DNA from: Gottfriedia acidiceleris | GTDB lineage: Bacteria > Bacillota > Bacilli > Bacillales > Bacillaceae_G | Assembly (NCBI RefSeq): GCF_004138285.1 | Contig: NZ_SCFN01000008.1 | Location: forward strand, 246,278 to 310,277 | DNA: 64,000 bases | Direction of reading: 5' to 3' | Part shown: in pieces, positions 26,238 through 35,900 of the stretch | How the letters are laid out: every line of letters begins with the position of its first letter | Numbering within the stretch: the stretch's first letter is position 1 | The notes under the pieces: model-generated | Database searches by the model: none | What the model saw: the letters and a program-made list of their open reading frames with translations, nothing else | What the model was told of the DNA's origin: nothing | Program-made: the position numbers and the translations under genes

Positions 26238-28967
26238 TTAACGGTTTGCGATTGCTTCGTAGTTTAGTTTTGCATGTTGCTTAGGTGTTTTAATTACAAA
26301 TGGGTTTTCGACTGTATTTTCTAAGAACTGTTTATCTTTATTAGCGAATTTTTTTATTCCGTTAAGAACTTGCTCTTCTTCAGTTACAACTTCTCCAAAA
26401 AGTAAATCTTGTGTAATTGGTCCTTGATTGTAATGCTCATAATAAAATCGCTTATAGTCAAACTGATAGAAAATAACTGGTTTTTCCATATATGAAAAAT
26501 CAAATGAAACTGTCGAGTAATCAGTGATTAATAAATCTGATCTTTTTAATAGAGATTGGACGGTCTCTTCACCTTGACGGATCACTTTTATTCTTTTATG
26601 AAAATCTGGAACATCCTTCATATAAATTTGAGTCTGGTAGTGCGGATAGAAAATGATATTTAAATCATTTTTTTCTAAGATTTGATGTAACTCAGGATTA
26701 CTAAGTAAAGAAAAATAACGGTTAAAGTATTCAGAGTTCATTAATTGTTGAGTACTTTTATTCCAGTTTCTCCATGTTGGCATGATTAAAATGGTTTTGC
26801 CATTCCCTGTATTTTCAAGCGCATCCCATCTAGCCAATCCAGTAACGGCTACTTCATTTTCAGCATAACCGAATTCGTTAACAATATGATCTTTTTCAAA
26901 ATCAGATGATACGATAAACAATGAATAGCCCATTCGATTTTTATTCAGTACATGATTTACACGACTAACTCCAATAACGCCATGTTGAATAAGGATTTTT
27001 TGATTTTGCTGCCATTCAGGATGACATTTTAAAACTTGTAAGTACTCGTGGGTGTACATGTTGGCACGCTCTGAATAGGCATTAATTGTTTTATCACAAG
27101 TTAATAAGTAAAGTGTGTGCTTTAAACTTCCATATTGTACAATGTTTCCGAATTCCTTAATATATTCGTAATCCTTTGCCTTTTTATCAATCAAATAATA
27201 ACAGTTATCTCTAATTTTATTTTTTTGAATGTACTTGAATAAATGGTATGAATTATCTTGTGCCGTATCTTTTCGTTCTCCAATTAACCAAATATGCTTA
27301 TTTCGATAGTATCTTTGGGTTAAACGATATAGGTAAAAAATAAGGAATGACTTCCATTCTCTTCTTAGTACAAGTAAGCCAAATTCATAAACGATATCAC
27401 GGAATGATTTTTGGATCTTTGTTTTTAATTTTCCAAGTAAGCCTGTTTTTTTGATTCGAATGTGTAAATTTTTCTTTGGAAAATAAGGTACGATACTATG
27501 TGTTTTAGTTGTTGCTGGTTTTGAATTTGCCTTTGTTGAAAAATAGAAAATATGAAGTGGTTTTTTTAACGAAATATCTCCTACTTTTACTGAAATAAAC
27601 ACTTCATAATCGCCATCAGGTAATATTTTACTTAGCTCAATTGTAGTTGTCTTATAGCCACCATCGCTATAATTGATACTATTTTTTGAGAAAAGATAGG
27701 ACAAATCAGATCGCTCAAGAGTTTCGAGTGTAACTGTAATTAGTTGACCATTTGATTTATTTTTAAACTGTAATTCCTTGATAGAATCTAAATTATTAAT
27801 TTCCTCGATAAATGCGAAGCCACCAACTTGTAGATGGTCTCCTCGTAACGAAAGGATTTCAATTTTTTGATGCAAATTAAATTCCTTAATTTCTAGGTAT
27901 TCTTTATATTTCGGAAAATGCTTTGCAAAATAATGATAATATTTTCCCTCTATCCTCACTGCTCCTTTTTGTAAGGTACGATCTGATAATAGAGTCATCA
28001 ATAAATGAAATTCTTCTGGATTTTGATTAAGGAAAATAGTATAAAATACTTTGCTAATTTTAGAAGTATTATTTTTCATAAGATTTTCAGACAAGTTTTT
28101 AGCAAAATCCGATGAAATCCTTAAAAGTTCATTGTACTGTTCAGAAGGGAAATAATATGCCTTTGTCAGTAAAGATGTTAAATAATAATCCCATAATTTT
28201 TTCTCAACATGCGAGTAATGAGAAGTGATATCTTTCAGATTATAATAGTTTATTAATTCTGTTTGAGTAACGAGAAGATTATCAAAAAATTCTAACGTAC
28301 TAGTTTGTTTAATGACATCACTGTTTGTTAAATCTCTCACTTTTATTACGATATCTGAAGTTACGTAAACTTTATTTGAACAAATAAAAGATTGTTGAGT
28401 AAATAATAAATCTTGTTGTTCTGTTAAAAGCTCATTGAATTGCAAATGATTGTCGTTTAATAAACTTCTTTTAATAATCATATTTTTAATAGAAGGATTT
28501 AACAGAAGTTCTGGATGTTTATGAAACTCACGTAATGTTGGTAAATCTTTTTTTATGATTGATTTTAATTCATGGTGCTCCCATTTTCTTGTACCATTGA
28601 ATAATTGTATATTTCCTAAAGCAATATCAGTGTGATCCTTTATTGCACTGTTATATAAATTTTCATAGGCTGAAGGATTTACAATATCATCCGCATCGAT
28701 AAATGCCACAAACTCTCCAGTAGCTTCATGTAAACCTATGTTACGTGCTTTGTTTTTTGCCATTAGCTCTAATGATATGGAGCGAAAATTTTTATGTGAA
28801 TTCGAATATTTCTCAATTATTTCTTTACTATTATCAGATGAACCGTTGTCAATAATAATCATTTCAATATCAGTTAATGATTGACCTTGTAAACTGTTTA
28901 GGCAATCTTTTAAAACATCTTCATGATTATGTGCAACAACGACTACACTAACTTTGGCTTTTTCCAT
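26238..28967 (-). CDS. Third GT2-TagB/TagF fusion protein, orphan
   Basis: 909 aa, same two-domain plan as the pair in the polymer locus. GT2 occupies residues 1 to about 220 (VVVVAHNHE, DNGSSD, then IDADD). The C-terminal CDP-polyol phosphotransferase domain has His662 (QHGVIGVSRVN), His776 (YPHYQTQ) and TDYSTVSFDF. Its C-terminal half is far closer to the 6808-9546 product than to the 9585-12377 one (shared DTAQDNSYHLFKY, VTGLARWD, MPTWRNW), so it looks like a duplicate of that gene moved elsewhere. The ATG has GAGGT about 12 bases upstream. It sits alone, opposite to the conserved genes on either side. It probably modifies or extends the same polymer. Confidence 0.85.
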   Translation of the reverse strand: MEKAKVSVVVVAHNHEDVLKDCLNSLQGQSLTDIEMIIIDNGSSDNSKEIIEKYSNSHKNFRSISLELMAKNKARNIGLHEATGEFVAFIDADDIVNPSAYENLYNSAIKDHTDIALGNIQLFNGTRKWEHHELKSIIKKDLPTLREFHKHPELLLNPSIKNMIIKRSLLNDNHLQFNELLTEQQDLLFTQQSFICSNKVYVTSDIVIKVRDLTNSDVIKQTSTLEFFDNLLVTQTELINYYNLKDITSHYSHVEKKLWDYYLTSLLTKAYYFPSEQYNELLRISSDFAKNLSENLMKNNTSKISKVFYTIFLNQNPEEFHLLMTLLSDRTLQKGAVRIEGKYYHYFAKHFPKYKEYLEIKEFNLHQKIEILSLRGDHLQVGGFAFIEEINNLDSIKELQFKNKSNGQLITVTLETLERSDLSYLFSKNSINYSDGGYKTTTIELSKILPDGDYEVFISVKVGDISLKKPLHIFYFSTKANSKPATTKTHSIVPYFPKKNLHIRIKKTGLLGKLKTKIQKSFRDIVYEFGLLVLRREWKSFLIFYLYRLTQRYYRNKHIWLIGERKDTAQDNSYHLFKYIQKNKIRDNCYYLIDKKAKDYEYIKEFGNIVQYGSLKHTLYLLTCDKTINAYSERANMYTHEYLQVLKCHPEWQQNQKILIQHGVIGVSRVNHVLNKNRMGYSLFIVSSDFEKDHIVNEFGYAENEVAVTGLARWDALENTGNGKTILIMPTWRNWNKSTQQLMNSEYFNRYFSLLSNPELHQILEKNDLNIIFYPHYQTQIYMKDVPDFHKRIKVIRQGEETVQSLLKRSDLLITDYSTVSFDFSYMEKPVIFYQFDYKRFYYEHYNQGPITQDLLFGEVVTEEEQVLNGIKKFANKDKQFLENTVENPFVIKTPKQHAKLNYEAIANR

Positions 28968-29129
28968 AATAGTCTTACCTCACTAGTCTCTACTTTCAAT
29001 TAAATAGTTTATCATAAATTATAACCTAATGCGTCTTCGAAAGAACATAATTTACGAATGGTAAGTAGGTATCGTACTTGTATTATCTCCCATTATTAAT
29101 AGAGATATTTTAGGAAGAAGAGAGTAGAT

Positions 29130-29279
29130 GTGAATAATAGTTTTGAGAGAGTAGCTGCAAAAGTATGGAAAAAAGATTCAAATTATTTTTATGCAACACT
29201 TGACTTTGAAAATGATAATCGTTATCATTTAAGTATAGCAAATATCAACACCGCTGTTGTGATATTTGATCAGTTTTGA
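29130..29279 (+). CDS. Possible 49-aa hypothetical protein
   Basis: Short open frame from GTG (29130) to TGA (29277-29279), with GGAAGAAGAGAG upstream. The translation is polar and mixed (SFERVAAKVWKKDSNYFY..., ending AVVIFDQF) and looks more like protein than random sequence. No family is recognised. It could be the remnant of a longer gene lost when the fusion gene arrived next door. Confidence 0.3.
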   Translation: MNNSFERVAAKVWKKDSNYFYATLDFENDNRYHLSIANINTAVVIFDQF

Positions 29280-29332
29280 AACCTGATTGGACTTGAAAGT
29301 TTCCCCATTCCCTTAAAATTTAATGTGTCAAA

Positions 29333-29362
29333 GAAAGCTTGACTAGTCCCCAAGCTTTTTTT
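29333..29362 (+). terminator. Terminator-like hairpin
   Basis: AAAGCTTG pairs with CAAGCTTTTTTT around a short loop. Confidence 0.65.
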
Positions 29363-29387
29363 GTATTTTCAGTCTGAAAAAGCAACT

Positions 29388-29416
29388 AACTAGAGATCAT
29401 TCTCTAGTTTTTTTTT
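29388..29416 (+). terminator. Terminator-like hairpin
   Basis: AACTAGAG pairs with CTCTAGTT, followed by a nine-T run. It is the second of two hairpins upstream of the DNA glycosylase gene. Confidence 0.75.
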
Positions 29417-29432
29417 GCGTTTTACACAAATT

Positions 29433-29461
29433 TTCTTAAGCGGTACTTGTTATGCTATAAT
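29433..29461 (+). promoter_or_regulatory. Likely sigma-A promoter of the glycosylase-rlmD pair
   Basis: TTCTTA (29433-29438) and TATAAT (29456-29461) are separated by 17 bases. The -10 is perfect and the -35 is weak. It lies about 30 bases before the start codon. Confidence 0.45.
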
Positions 29462-29493
29462 ACACTTCAGAGTAATTAAGGAGGAACGGGAGA

Positions 29494-30354
29494 ATGTGGA
29501 AGGAAGAGGTTGCTTTAGAAACACAATATCAATGGGAAGAAGTGTTAAAGAGATTAGAGCATGAGCCAACATTTACAGTGCATTCTGCAGAAAAGCGGTT
29601 AAGCATTCCACTTTATATTGATGGGGATCAAGCAGTTGTAAAGGTTAAGAAAATAAATGATGCTCCGGTTCAGTTTGAAGTCATTAGTGAACATGAAAAT
29701 AAAGAGAAAATTCTCGAAGAAGTTGCTACTATTTTGCAATGGCAAACAGAATTTGAAGAGTTACATCATCATTTAAGACAAACTACAATTTCTCCTCTAA
29801 TTGACCTTTTTGGACATACACCAATTACCGTTTCAAATGATCCTTTTGCCTGTTTAATTACATGTATTATTCATCAACAAATACAGCGTACATTTGCTAT
29901 CCAAGTAACAAAACGATTTGTTCGAATGTATGGTGAAAGAATTGGTAATTCGTGGTTTTTTCCATCTCCTGAAATAATTGCTAATTTAACAATAGATGAA
30001 TTAAGAGATTTGCAGCTTAGTACTAGAAAAGCTGAATATATGATAGGAATTGCTAAAGCTTGGAGTGAAGGAGTTTTAAGTCATCAAGATTATCGGATAT
30101 TATCTTCGGATGAAATTTCAAAGGAGTTAATCAAGCTTAAGGGAGTCGGTCCTTGGACAGTTGAAAACTTCTTGTTATTTGGTCTAGGTCGAAAAGATAT
30201 TTTCCCAGTTGGTGATGTTGGAATTCAAATCGCACTTCAAAAGCTTTTAAATTTAGATGAAAAGCCTTCAAAAGAAATAATGGATTATGTAAAAGAGCAG
30301 GTTTCTCCATTTGGAAGCTACGCTGCCCTTTATCTTTGGAAGAGCATAGAATAA
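29494..30354 (+). CDS. DNA-3-methyladenine glycosylase, AlkA-like (YfjP)
   Basis: A 286-aa base-excision repair enzyme that removes alkylated purines. The HhH-GPD core is clear: hairpin [20 protein letters not shown], followed by the catalytic Asp in FPVGDVGIQ. The N-terminal 90 residues form the beta domain seen in AlkA/YfjP-type proteins rather than the short AlkA of some bacilli. IHQQIQ is the conserved helix before the hairpin. The ATG has AGGAGG upstream. It is followed after 13 bases by rlmD, as in the yfjP-yfjO arrangement of B. subtilis, and is probably co-transcribed with it. Confidence 0.87.
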   Translation: MWKEEVALETQYQWEEVLKRLEHEPTFTVHSAEKRLSIPLYIDGDQAVVKVKKINDAPVQFEVISEHENKEKILEEVATILQWQTEFEELHHHLRQTTISPLIDLFGHTPITVSNDPFACLITCIIHQQIQRTFAIQVTKRFVRMYGERIGNSWFFPSPEIIANLTIDELRDLQLSTRKAEYMIGIAKAWSEGVLSHQDYRILSSDEISKELIKLKGVGPWTVENFLLFGLGRKDIFPVGDVGIQIALQKLLNLDEKPSKEIMDYVKEQVSPFGSYAALYLWKSIE

Positions 30355-30367
30355 TGGAGTTGTATAT

Positions 30368-31750
30368 ATGAGCAATCAGTTAGAAAATAAATTAGAAGTA
30401 GGCCAATCCTTTCCTATTACAATTAAACGTATTGGGATTAATGGTGAGGGTGTCGGTTACTTCAAACGACAAGTAGTCTTTATTAAAGGAGCATTACCTG
30501 GTGAGGAAGTAGTTGCAGAGGTAACGAATGTTCGCAACGGTTTTGCAGAAGGTAAAATTCAACGTATTCGAAAAGCATCACCAGATCGTGTAGAGCCGAC
30601 TTGTAAAATCTACGAAAAATGTGGTGGCTGTCAAATTCAGCATGCATCTTATGAAGGACAACTTCGATATAAACGCGACATTGTCATCCAAGCAATGGAA
30701 AAATATGCGAAAGATTTACTAGAAAAAACACCAATTAAAGAAACGATCGGTATGGAAAATCCTTGGAATTATCGCAACAAAAGTCAGCTTCAAGCTGGGC
30801 TAGAAAAAAATAAAATTATCGCTGGACTATATACACAAAACTCTCATAATGTAGTCGATATTGGCCATTGCCCAATCCAACATGAGGATTTAAATAAAAT
30901 TACAGGTAAAGTGAAGAAAATTTTAACTCGTTTAAATATCCCTGTTTATAATGAACGAAAAAATAAAGGGGTAATCCGAACAATCGTAGCGCGAGTTGGT
31001 TTACGTACAGGTCAAATCCAATTAGTACTTGTAACAGGAACGAAAGATTTTCCACAGAAAAATGAACTAATCAGTGAAATTAAAAAGCGAATTCCTGAAG
31101 TGACAAGCTTAATGCAAAACATTAATAATCAAATGACTTCAGTGATCTTTGGTCGTGAAACTGTCTATTTAGCAGGAGAAGAAGTAATTGAAGAAAAGCT
31201 TGGAGACTTATCATTCGAACTTTCGGCAAGAGCATTTTTCCAATTAAATCCTGAACAAACAGTTAAGCTATATGATGAAGTCAAAAAAGCAGCGGCACTT
31301 ACTGGAACAGAAAAAGTCGTAGATGCTTATTGTGGAGTAGGGACAATCGGACTATGGCTAGCAAAAGACGCAAAAGAAGTTCGAGGCATGGACGTAACGA
31401 AAGAAGCAATCATAGATGCTAAAACAAATGCCCTAAGCCATGACTTTACAAATACTCATTACGAAGCAGGTAAAGCTGAACAAGTATTACCGAAATGGTT
31501 ACAAGAAGGCTGGAAACCAGATGTTATTATAACTGATCCACCGAGAACCGGCTGTGATGAAGAGTTTTTAAATACTGTATTAAAGATTAAACCGAAGAAA
31601 TTAGTATATGTTTCTTGTAATCCCTCTACTTTAGCTAGGGATTTAAAGGTTTTGAGTAAGAGTTATGATGTGAAGTATTTACAGCCTGTTGATATGTTTC
31701 CGCATACTGCACATGTTGAGTGTGTGGCGCAACTCATTTTAAAGGTGTAA
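30368..31750 (+). CDS. rlmD: 23S rRNA (uracil-5-)-methyltransferase, RlmD/RumA family
   Basis: A 460-aa RNA m5U methyltransferase. It has an N-terminal TRAM domain (about 10-68), an Fe-S cysteine set in C-x5-CGGC-x-IQH, a SAM-binding domain with [11 protein letters not shown], the DPPRTGCD motif, and the catalytic nucleophile Cys417 in [11 protein letters not shown]. It corresponds to B. subtilis YfjO, a paralogue of RlmCD; the modified position is inferred from the family. The C-terminus reads [15 protein letters not shown]. Partial copies of this 3' end recur at 40.36 and 47.66 kb, and all the accessory genes of region C lie between, so the 3' end of this gene family is a candidate integration site. 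Confidence 0.9.
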   Translation: MSNQLENKLEVGQSFPITIKRIGINGEGVGYFKRQVVFIKGALPGEEVVAEVTNVRNGFAEGKIQRIRKASPDRVEPTCKIYEKCGGCQIQHASYEGQLRYKRDIVIQAMEKYAKDLLEKTPIKETIGMENPWNYRNKSQLQAGLEKNKIIAGLYTQNSHNVVDIGHCPIQHEDLNKITGKVKKILTRLNIPVYNERKNKGVIRTIVARVGLRTGQIQLVLVTGTKDFPQKNELISEIKKRIPEVTSLMQNINNQMTSVIFGRETVYLAGEEVIEEKLGDLSFELSARAFFQLNPEQTVKLYDEVKKAAALTGTEKVVDAYCGVGTIGLWLAKDAKEVRGMDVTKEAIIDAKTNALSHDFTNTHYEAGKAEQVLPKWLQEGWKPDVIITDPPRTGCDEEFLNTVLKIKPKKLVYVSCNPSTLARDLKVLSKSYDVKYLQPVDMFPHTAHVECVAQLILKV

Positions 31751-31751
31751 C

Positions 31752-31816
31752 ACCAAAATAAACATCTGCTAAACAAAATAAACCTTTGCCAAAATCAGAA
31801 TAAACATCTGAGAAAA
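31752..31816. repeat. Short degenerate ~21-bp tandem repeat after rlmD
   Basis: Three units containing AAATAAACATCTG, AAATAAACCTTTG and GAATAAACATCTG, spaced 20-22 bases apart. The period is like that of the array at 24.94-25.13 kb, but the unit sequence differs. Confidence 0.45.
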
Positions 31817-31825
31817 GGCATGAAC

Positions 31826-31879
31826 AGGGAAAAGGAATAAGGGACGATCATAGTCACCTCAAGCCTTTTCCCTCTTTTT
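31826..31879 (+). terminator. Terminator of the glycosylase-rlmD unit
   Basis: GGGAAAAGG pairs with CCTTTTCCC, then TCTTTTT. Confidence 0.65.
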
Positions 31880-32047
31880 GTATCAAGACTTTATTCGAAA
31901 AATAATAAAGAATTGCGAAAAAAGTTAGAATGAAAAAATCGAAAAATGGGGTTTTGTATCAAAGGTTTATTAACAATGGGAAAAAATGGGAGCATAGGAA
32001 TGCGGGTTTGCGGGGGAGAAAAAGCAAAAGTTTATTATTGCTGAACA

Positions 32048-32092
32048 AAAGGAAGGCAACTAACCCATTTTCTGGGCGTTGCCTTTTTTTGT
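32048..32092 (+). terminator. Terminator of scar 1 (rlmD-like tail / recombinase tail)
   Basis: AAGGCAAC..CCCA pairs with TGGG..GTTGCCTT, then a seven-T run. Upstream it has GCTGAAC followed by AAAAGGAAGGCAACTAA, which resembles the last codons of the rlmD-like tails at 40.4 and 47.7 kb but with bases missing. Confidence 0.7.
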
Positions 32093-32440
32093 TTCTTGTA
32101 ACGGATTAACAAGGCTATATTCAATATGGACGGTTCCATCATTTTAACAAGTAATCTTCTCAACCAGTGAATGGAGGATAGCAGGTGTTAATTCATTTAA
32201 GTCTAGTACATCTTTTAGCTTTTTGCCGATATTAATTGCGTAATTCTCGTTTTCGCATTCCTTCTATTTTTCATCTAGTTGAGCTTTTTCGATTTGAAGT
32301 TCATTAATTTTATTGTCTGTTAATTCTCGATATTCCATGTGGTCATCTTTTGTTAGGACACTTTCAGTATAGGGATATACATACTCTAGCTTTTTATTTC
32401 GTAAAGTTTCAATGGTTTTGTTATGGCTTTGAGGTCCTTG
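32091..32440 (-). pseudogene. Large serine recombinase, C-terminal remnant (scar 1)
   Basis: Read on the minus strand in one frame, this stretch gives TIETLRNKKLEYVYPYTE, then ELTDNKINELQIEKAQLDEK, a stop, NIGKKLKDVLDLNELTP, AILHSLVEKITC, a second stop, NDGTVHIEYS and LVNPLQET. A coiled coil, then L-T-P-x-x-L-x-x-L-V-E-K-I and a terminal beta strand H-I-E-Y-S, is the usual end of the large serine recombinases that integrate phages and conjugative elements. Two in-frame stops and the missing catalytic domain make it a pseudogene. Family assignment is from memory of the pattern. The end is convergent with rlmD. The gap beyond it to 32830 has no gene. Confidence 0.6.
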
Positions 32441-32643
32441 CTAATAAGATTATCTATCGATTTGATTCTATAAAATCGTAAGAATTGATAGAATGATTTG
32501 AATTTTCAGTCTTTCCCCCAAGGTAAAAATGTTCATAATTTGATAATTTATTACAAAATTTCACCCATCCACCTTGAAAATATGCTATTTTTCACAGGTT
32601 TTCGTGCTTTATTGACACGTGTTTAAAATATTTTTAGATGAAT

Positions 32644-32691
32644 GGGTCAATGGAATAACATGGAAATCCCCCAATTGACCCTGTTCTAAGG
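32644..32691. promoter_or_regulatory. Inverted repeat upstream of the dockerin subtilase
   Basis: GGGTCAAT (32644-32651) and ATTGACCC (32684-32691) flank a 32-base centre, with no T-run. It may be an operator pair or a mobile-element relic. Confidence 0.35.
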
Positions 32692-32830
32692 AGTAGGTAC
32701 AATGTGAATTGTAATAATTTTGAATTATAATAATTTTCAGATAAAAGTGGAGGGGATGTGATTTAGAAGAAATAATATTTTCGGGCAAGATGGCTCTAAT
32801 GCCAAATTGAAAAATGTAGGAGGAATTTTG

Positions 32831-32896
32831 TTGAAGTCAAAATTGTTAAAGCGCACTTTCTCAGTTCTATCGCTTTTTACGCTTATGCTTCAATAA
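32831..32896 (+). pseudogene. Truncated signal-peptide ORF before the subtilase
   Basis: From a TTG with a strong AGGAGGAATTTTG site comes a 21-codon frame: a basic start (KSKLLKR) and hydrophobic core (FSVLSLFTLML), then a stop. It looks like the beginning of a secreted protein cut short, or a leader peptide, 45 bases before the subtilase start. Confidence 0.4.
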
Positions 32897-32941
32897 TTTC
32901 GTTACGATTTTTACAAATTCTTAGCAAGAAAGAGGGAGCCT

Positions 32942-35900
32942 ATGAAAGAGAGAAAATATCGTTTGTACAGCAAAACATCGAAAACTTCAACTGCAATTGC
33001 TTTATCATTGGGTTTACTTTTCCCATCCGCCCAGTTTGGGATCGGACATGTTTCGGTTGCAGCTGGTAAATCAGCAGAACAAATCTTAGCATCGCTCACC
33101 CCAGAACAACAAGCGGCCTTAAACCAACTTGAGATGACAGAAAACTATGGCTTGCAGGGATTTTCAGATGAAGATCTGAAATCAGACAAAGACATTTCTG
33201 TAATCGTACAATTTAAGTCCAAGCCAGGAAAAGTAGCTGTATTAGAGGCCGCTCTGAAAGGCAAAAAAGTAACCAAACAAGAAGCCAATGAACAGGTAGA
33301 TCAAGAACATTCCACATTCCAAAGTGATCTGAAAAAAATCTTACCTGCTGCCACTTCTTCTTCAGAAGACAAAAGTGCAGAACCTTCTTATAAAATCACC
33401 CGTTCCTACAAAACTTCTTATAACGGTGTGGCTCTTACCCTTGCTGCGAACCAAGTAGAGAAGTTGATGAAATCGGAAGTGGTCCAATCCGTACACAAAA
33501 ATATCACCTTTACGGTAGAGCCCCCTTCCATCGCACAGGAAGAATCGAATAACGCTTCGACGCAAGCGGCTAGTGTTCCCTTTGTAGGAGTTGACAAGCT
33601 TCATGCGGAAGGAATCACAGGGAAAGGCGTAAAAGTAGGGGTTATCGATTCAGGGGTCGACTACAATCATCCTGATCTAAAAGATGCCTTCAAAGGTGGC
33701 TATGACTTTGTCGATAATGACAACGATCCGATGGAAACCACCTACGCAGATTGGAAAAAGTCAGATGATCCGGAATTCAATAACGGAATACCCTACTACA
33801 CGGAGCATGGGACTCACGTATCTGGAATCATCGTCGGTCAAGCTAAAAACGATAGTGAAGTCTCTGTCAAAGGAGTCGCTCCAGATGCTGACCTTTATGT
33901 GTACCGTGTCCTTGGACCATATGGTAGCGGTACTTCGGAAGCCGTAATGGCGGGGATCGATCGAGCCGTTGCCGATGACATGGATGTAATTAACATGTCC
34001 TTGGGAGCAGGAATTAACGATCCATACTCTCCAACGAGTACAGCCGTGAACTATGCGGTATTAAGTGATGTCACTGCCGTGGTGGCTGCGGGTAACTCAG
34101 GACTTAACTCTTACACTCTCGGCTCTCCTGGAACTGCTGCACTCGCTCTCACCGTTGGAGCCAGCGATGTATCCATTTCTAATTCGTCCATGAAAGGGGC
34201 GATCGGAACACTCAGTGGGCTGGAACTGCGGAACATGGCGATATCCTTCACTGATAACCTATCTACTCTAGAAGGAAAAAGTTTAGATCTTGTAGACGTA
34301 GGTCTTGGTGGTGACGCGAATTACACGGGCAAAGATGTGAATGGCAAAATCGCTTTCGTTGCTCGGGGAACATATGCATTTACAGATAAAGTGAAGTTTG
34401 CGAAACAACATGGCGCGGCGGCTGTCTTAATGTATAACAACGCACCTGGCCATATTCCTACTTACTTGGGAGAAGATCAAAACTTTATTCCTACTTTCTC
34501 TCTTACTCAAGAGGATGGACTCAAGGTGAAGCAGCAGCTAACTGCAGGAAATAAATCCTTCACATTTAGTAATTTATCTGTAACCAAAACACAAGGGGAC
34601 ACCCTAGCTGACTTCAGTTCTCGTGGACCAGCCAAAATTACCTATGACATCAAGCCAGAAGTCACCGCTCCTGGAGTTAGTGTGTTGTCTTCTGTACCCG
34701 CTTACATAGGGAACCATGACGCACCAACCGATTACAAATATGCGTATGCTCGTCTCTCAGGTACTTCCATGGCGACGCCAAATGCGGCTGGTGTAGCAGC
34801 ACTATTATTACAAGTCAATCCAACGTTACAGCCGGAAGATGTAAAAACAATCATGATGAACACGGCTGATCCACTGAATGGTTCCTACAGTGTATTTGAA
34901 GTGGGAGCAGGACGCGTGGATCCTTATCAAGCCGTTCATACTGGGATGAAGATTCAAGTACAGGATACAACCCTAGTTCCTAACGGTGATGTAATCACTA
35001 CTATCAAAGAAAAAACAGGTGGCATTGCGTTTGGCACTCATTTTGCAGGTGAAGATCTTAGCGTTACCAAAAAGTTGAAATTTCAGAACCTAACTGATAA
35101 AGTAAAGAATTTCAATTTGAACGTTCAGTTCCAAGCGGTGAAAGGTAGCCTAGATGCCGTAGCCAACCAGGTACAAGTGAAATTCCACCCAACCATAACA
35201 GTGGATCCAGCTTCTACCGAAAGTTTACATGTTACCATCGAAGTACCTAAAGCTGCTGCTGAAGGAATTTACGAAGGTTACCTCTTAGTGACCAACCAAG
35301 AGGATCAAACCGAGCAATATCGGATTCCATTTAGTGTTCGTACAGCGGAAGACAACTTCAAAACACTGGATATCGGAGATAGTAATATCATTTCCCCAGC
35401 CTACTATCGCTATGATCACTATGGCAAATTTAATAATAAACATTCCTCGGTAAATGCGCTAATGAACTTGAAAACACCGATGAAAACCATGGACATGATC
35501 TTAGTAGATCGGAAATCGGGGCAAGGGCTTGGTTTCGTTGGACGACTCAATCTGGTTGGAAAAGAGATCGATACAAACTATTCACTAGTTATGTTTAATG
35601 GAAACTACTATCCGTTTACAGCCGATGGAATCTCCACAGAAACAGCACAAGCAAAACCGGGGCAATACCAACTGAAAACGATTACGACTACTGAGGCTGA
35701 CAAAGTTCTTACCAAATCCTTCGATCTAATAGTAGATATTGATCAACCTACTTTTACAAGCTCATTGGATCAAGAGTCTCCGATTCTTGAATACAAACCA
35801 GGTCAAACTACTTATCCAATAGAAGTGCAAATCTATGACAAAGAAATTGAAGCGGCAAAACAAGCAGGGATGGCAGTCGACCAATCCAAAAACTTGCTCA

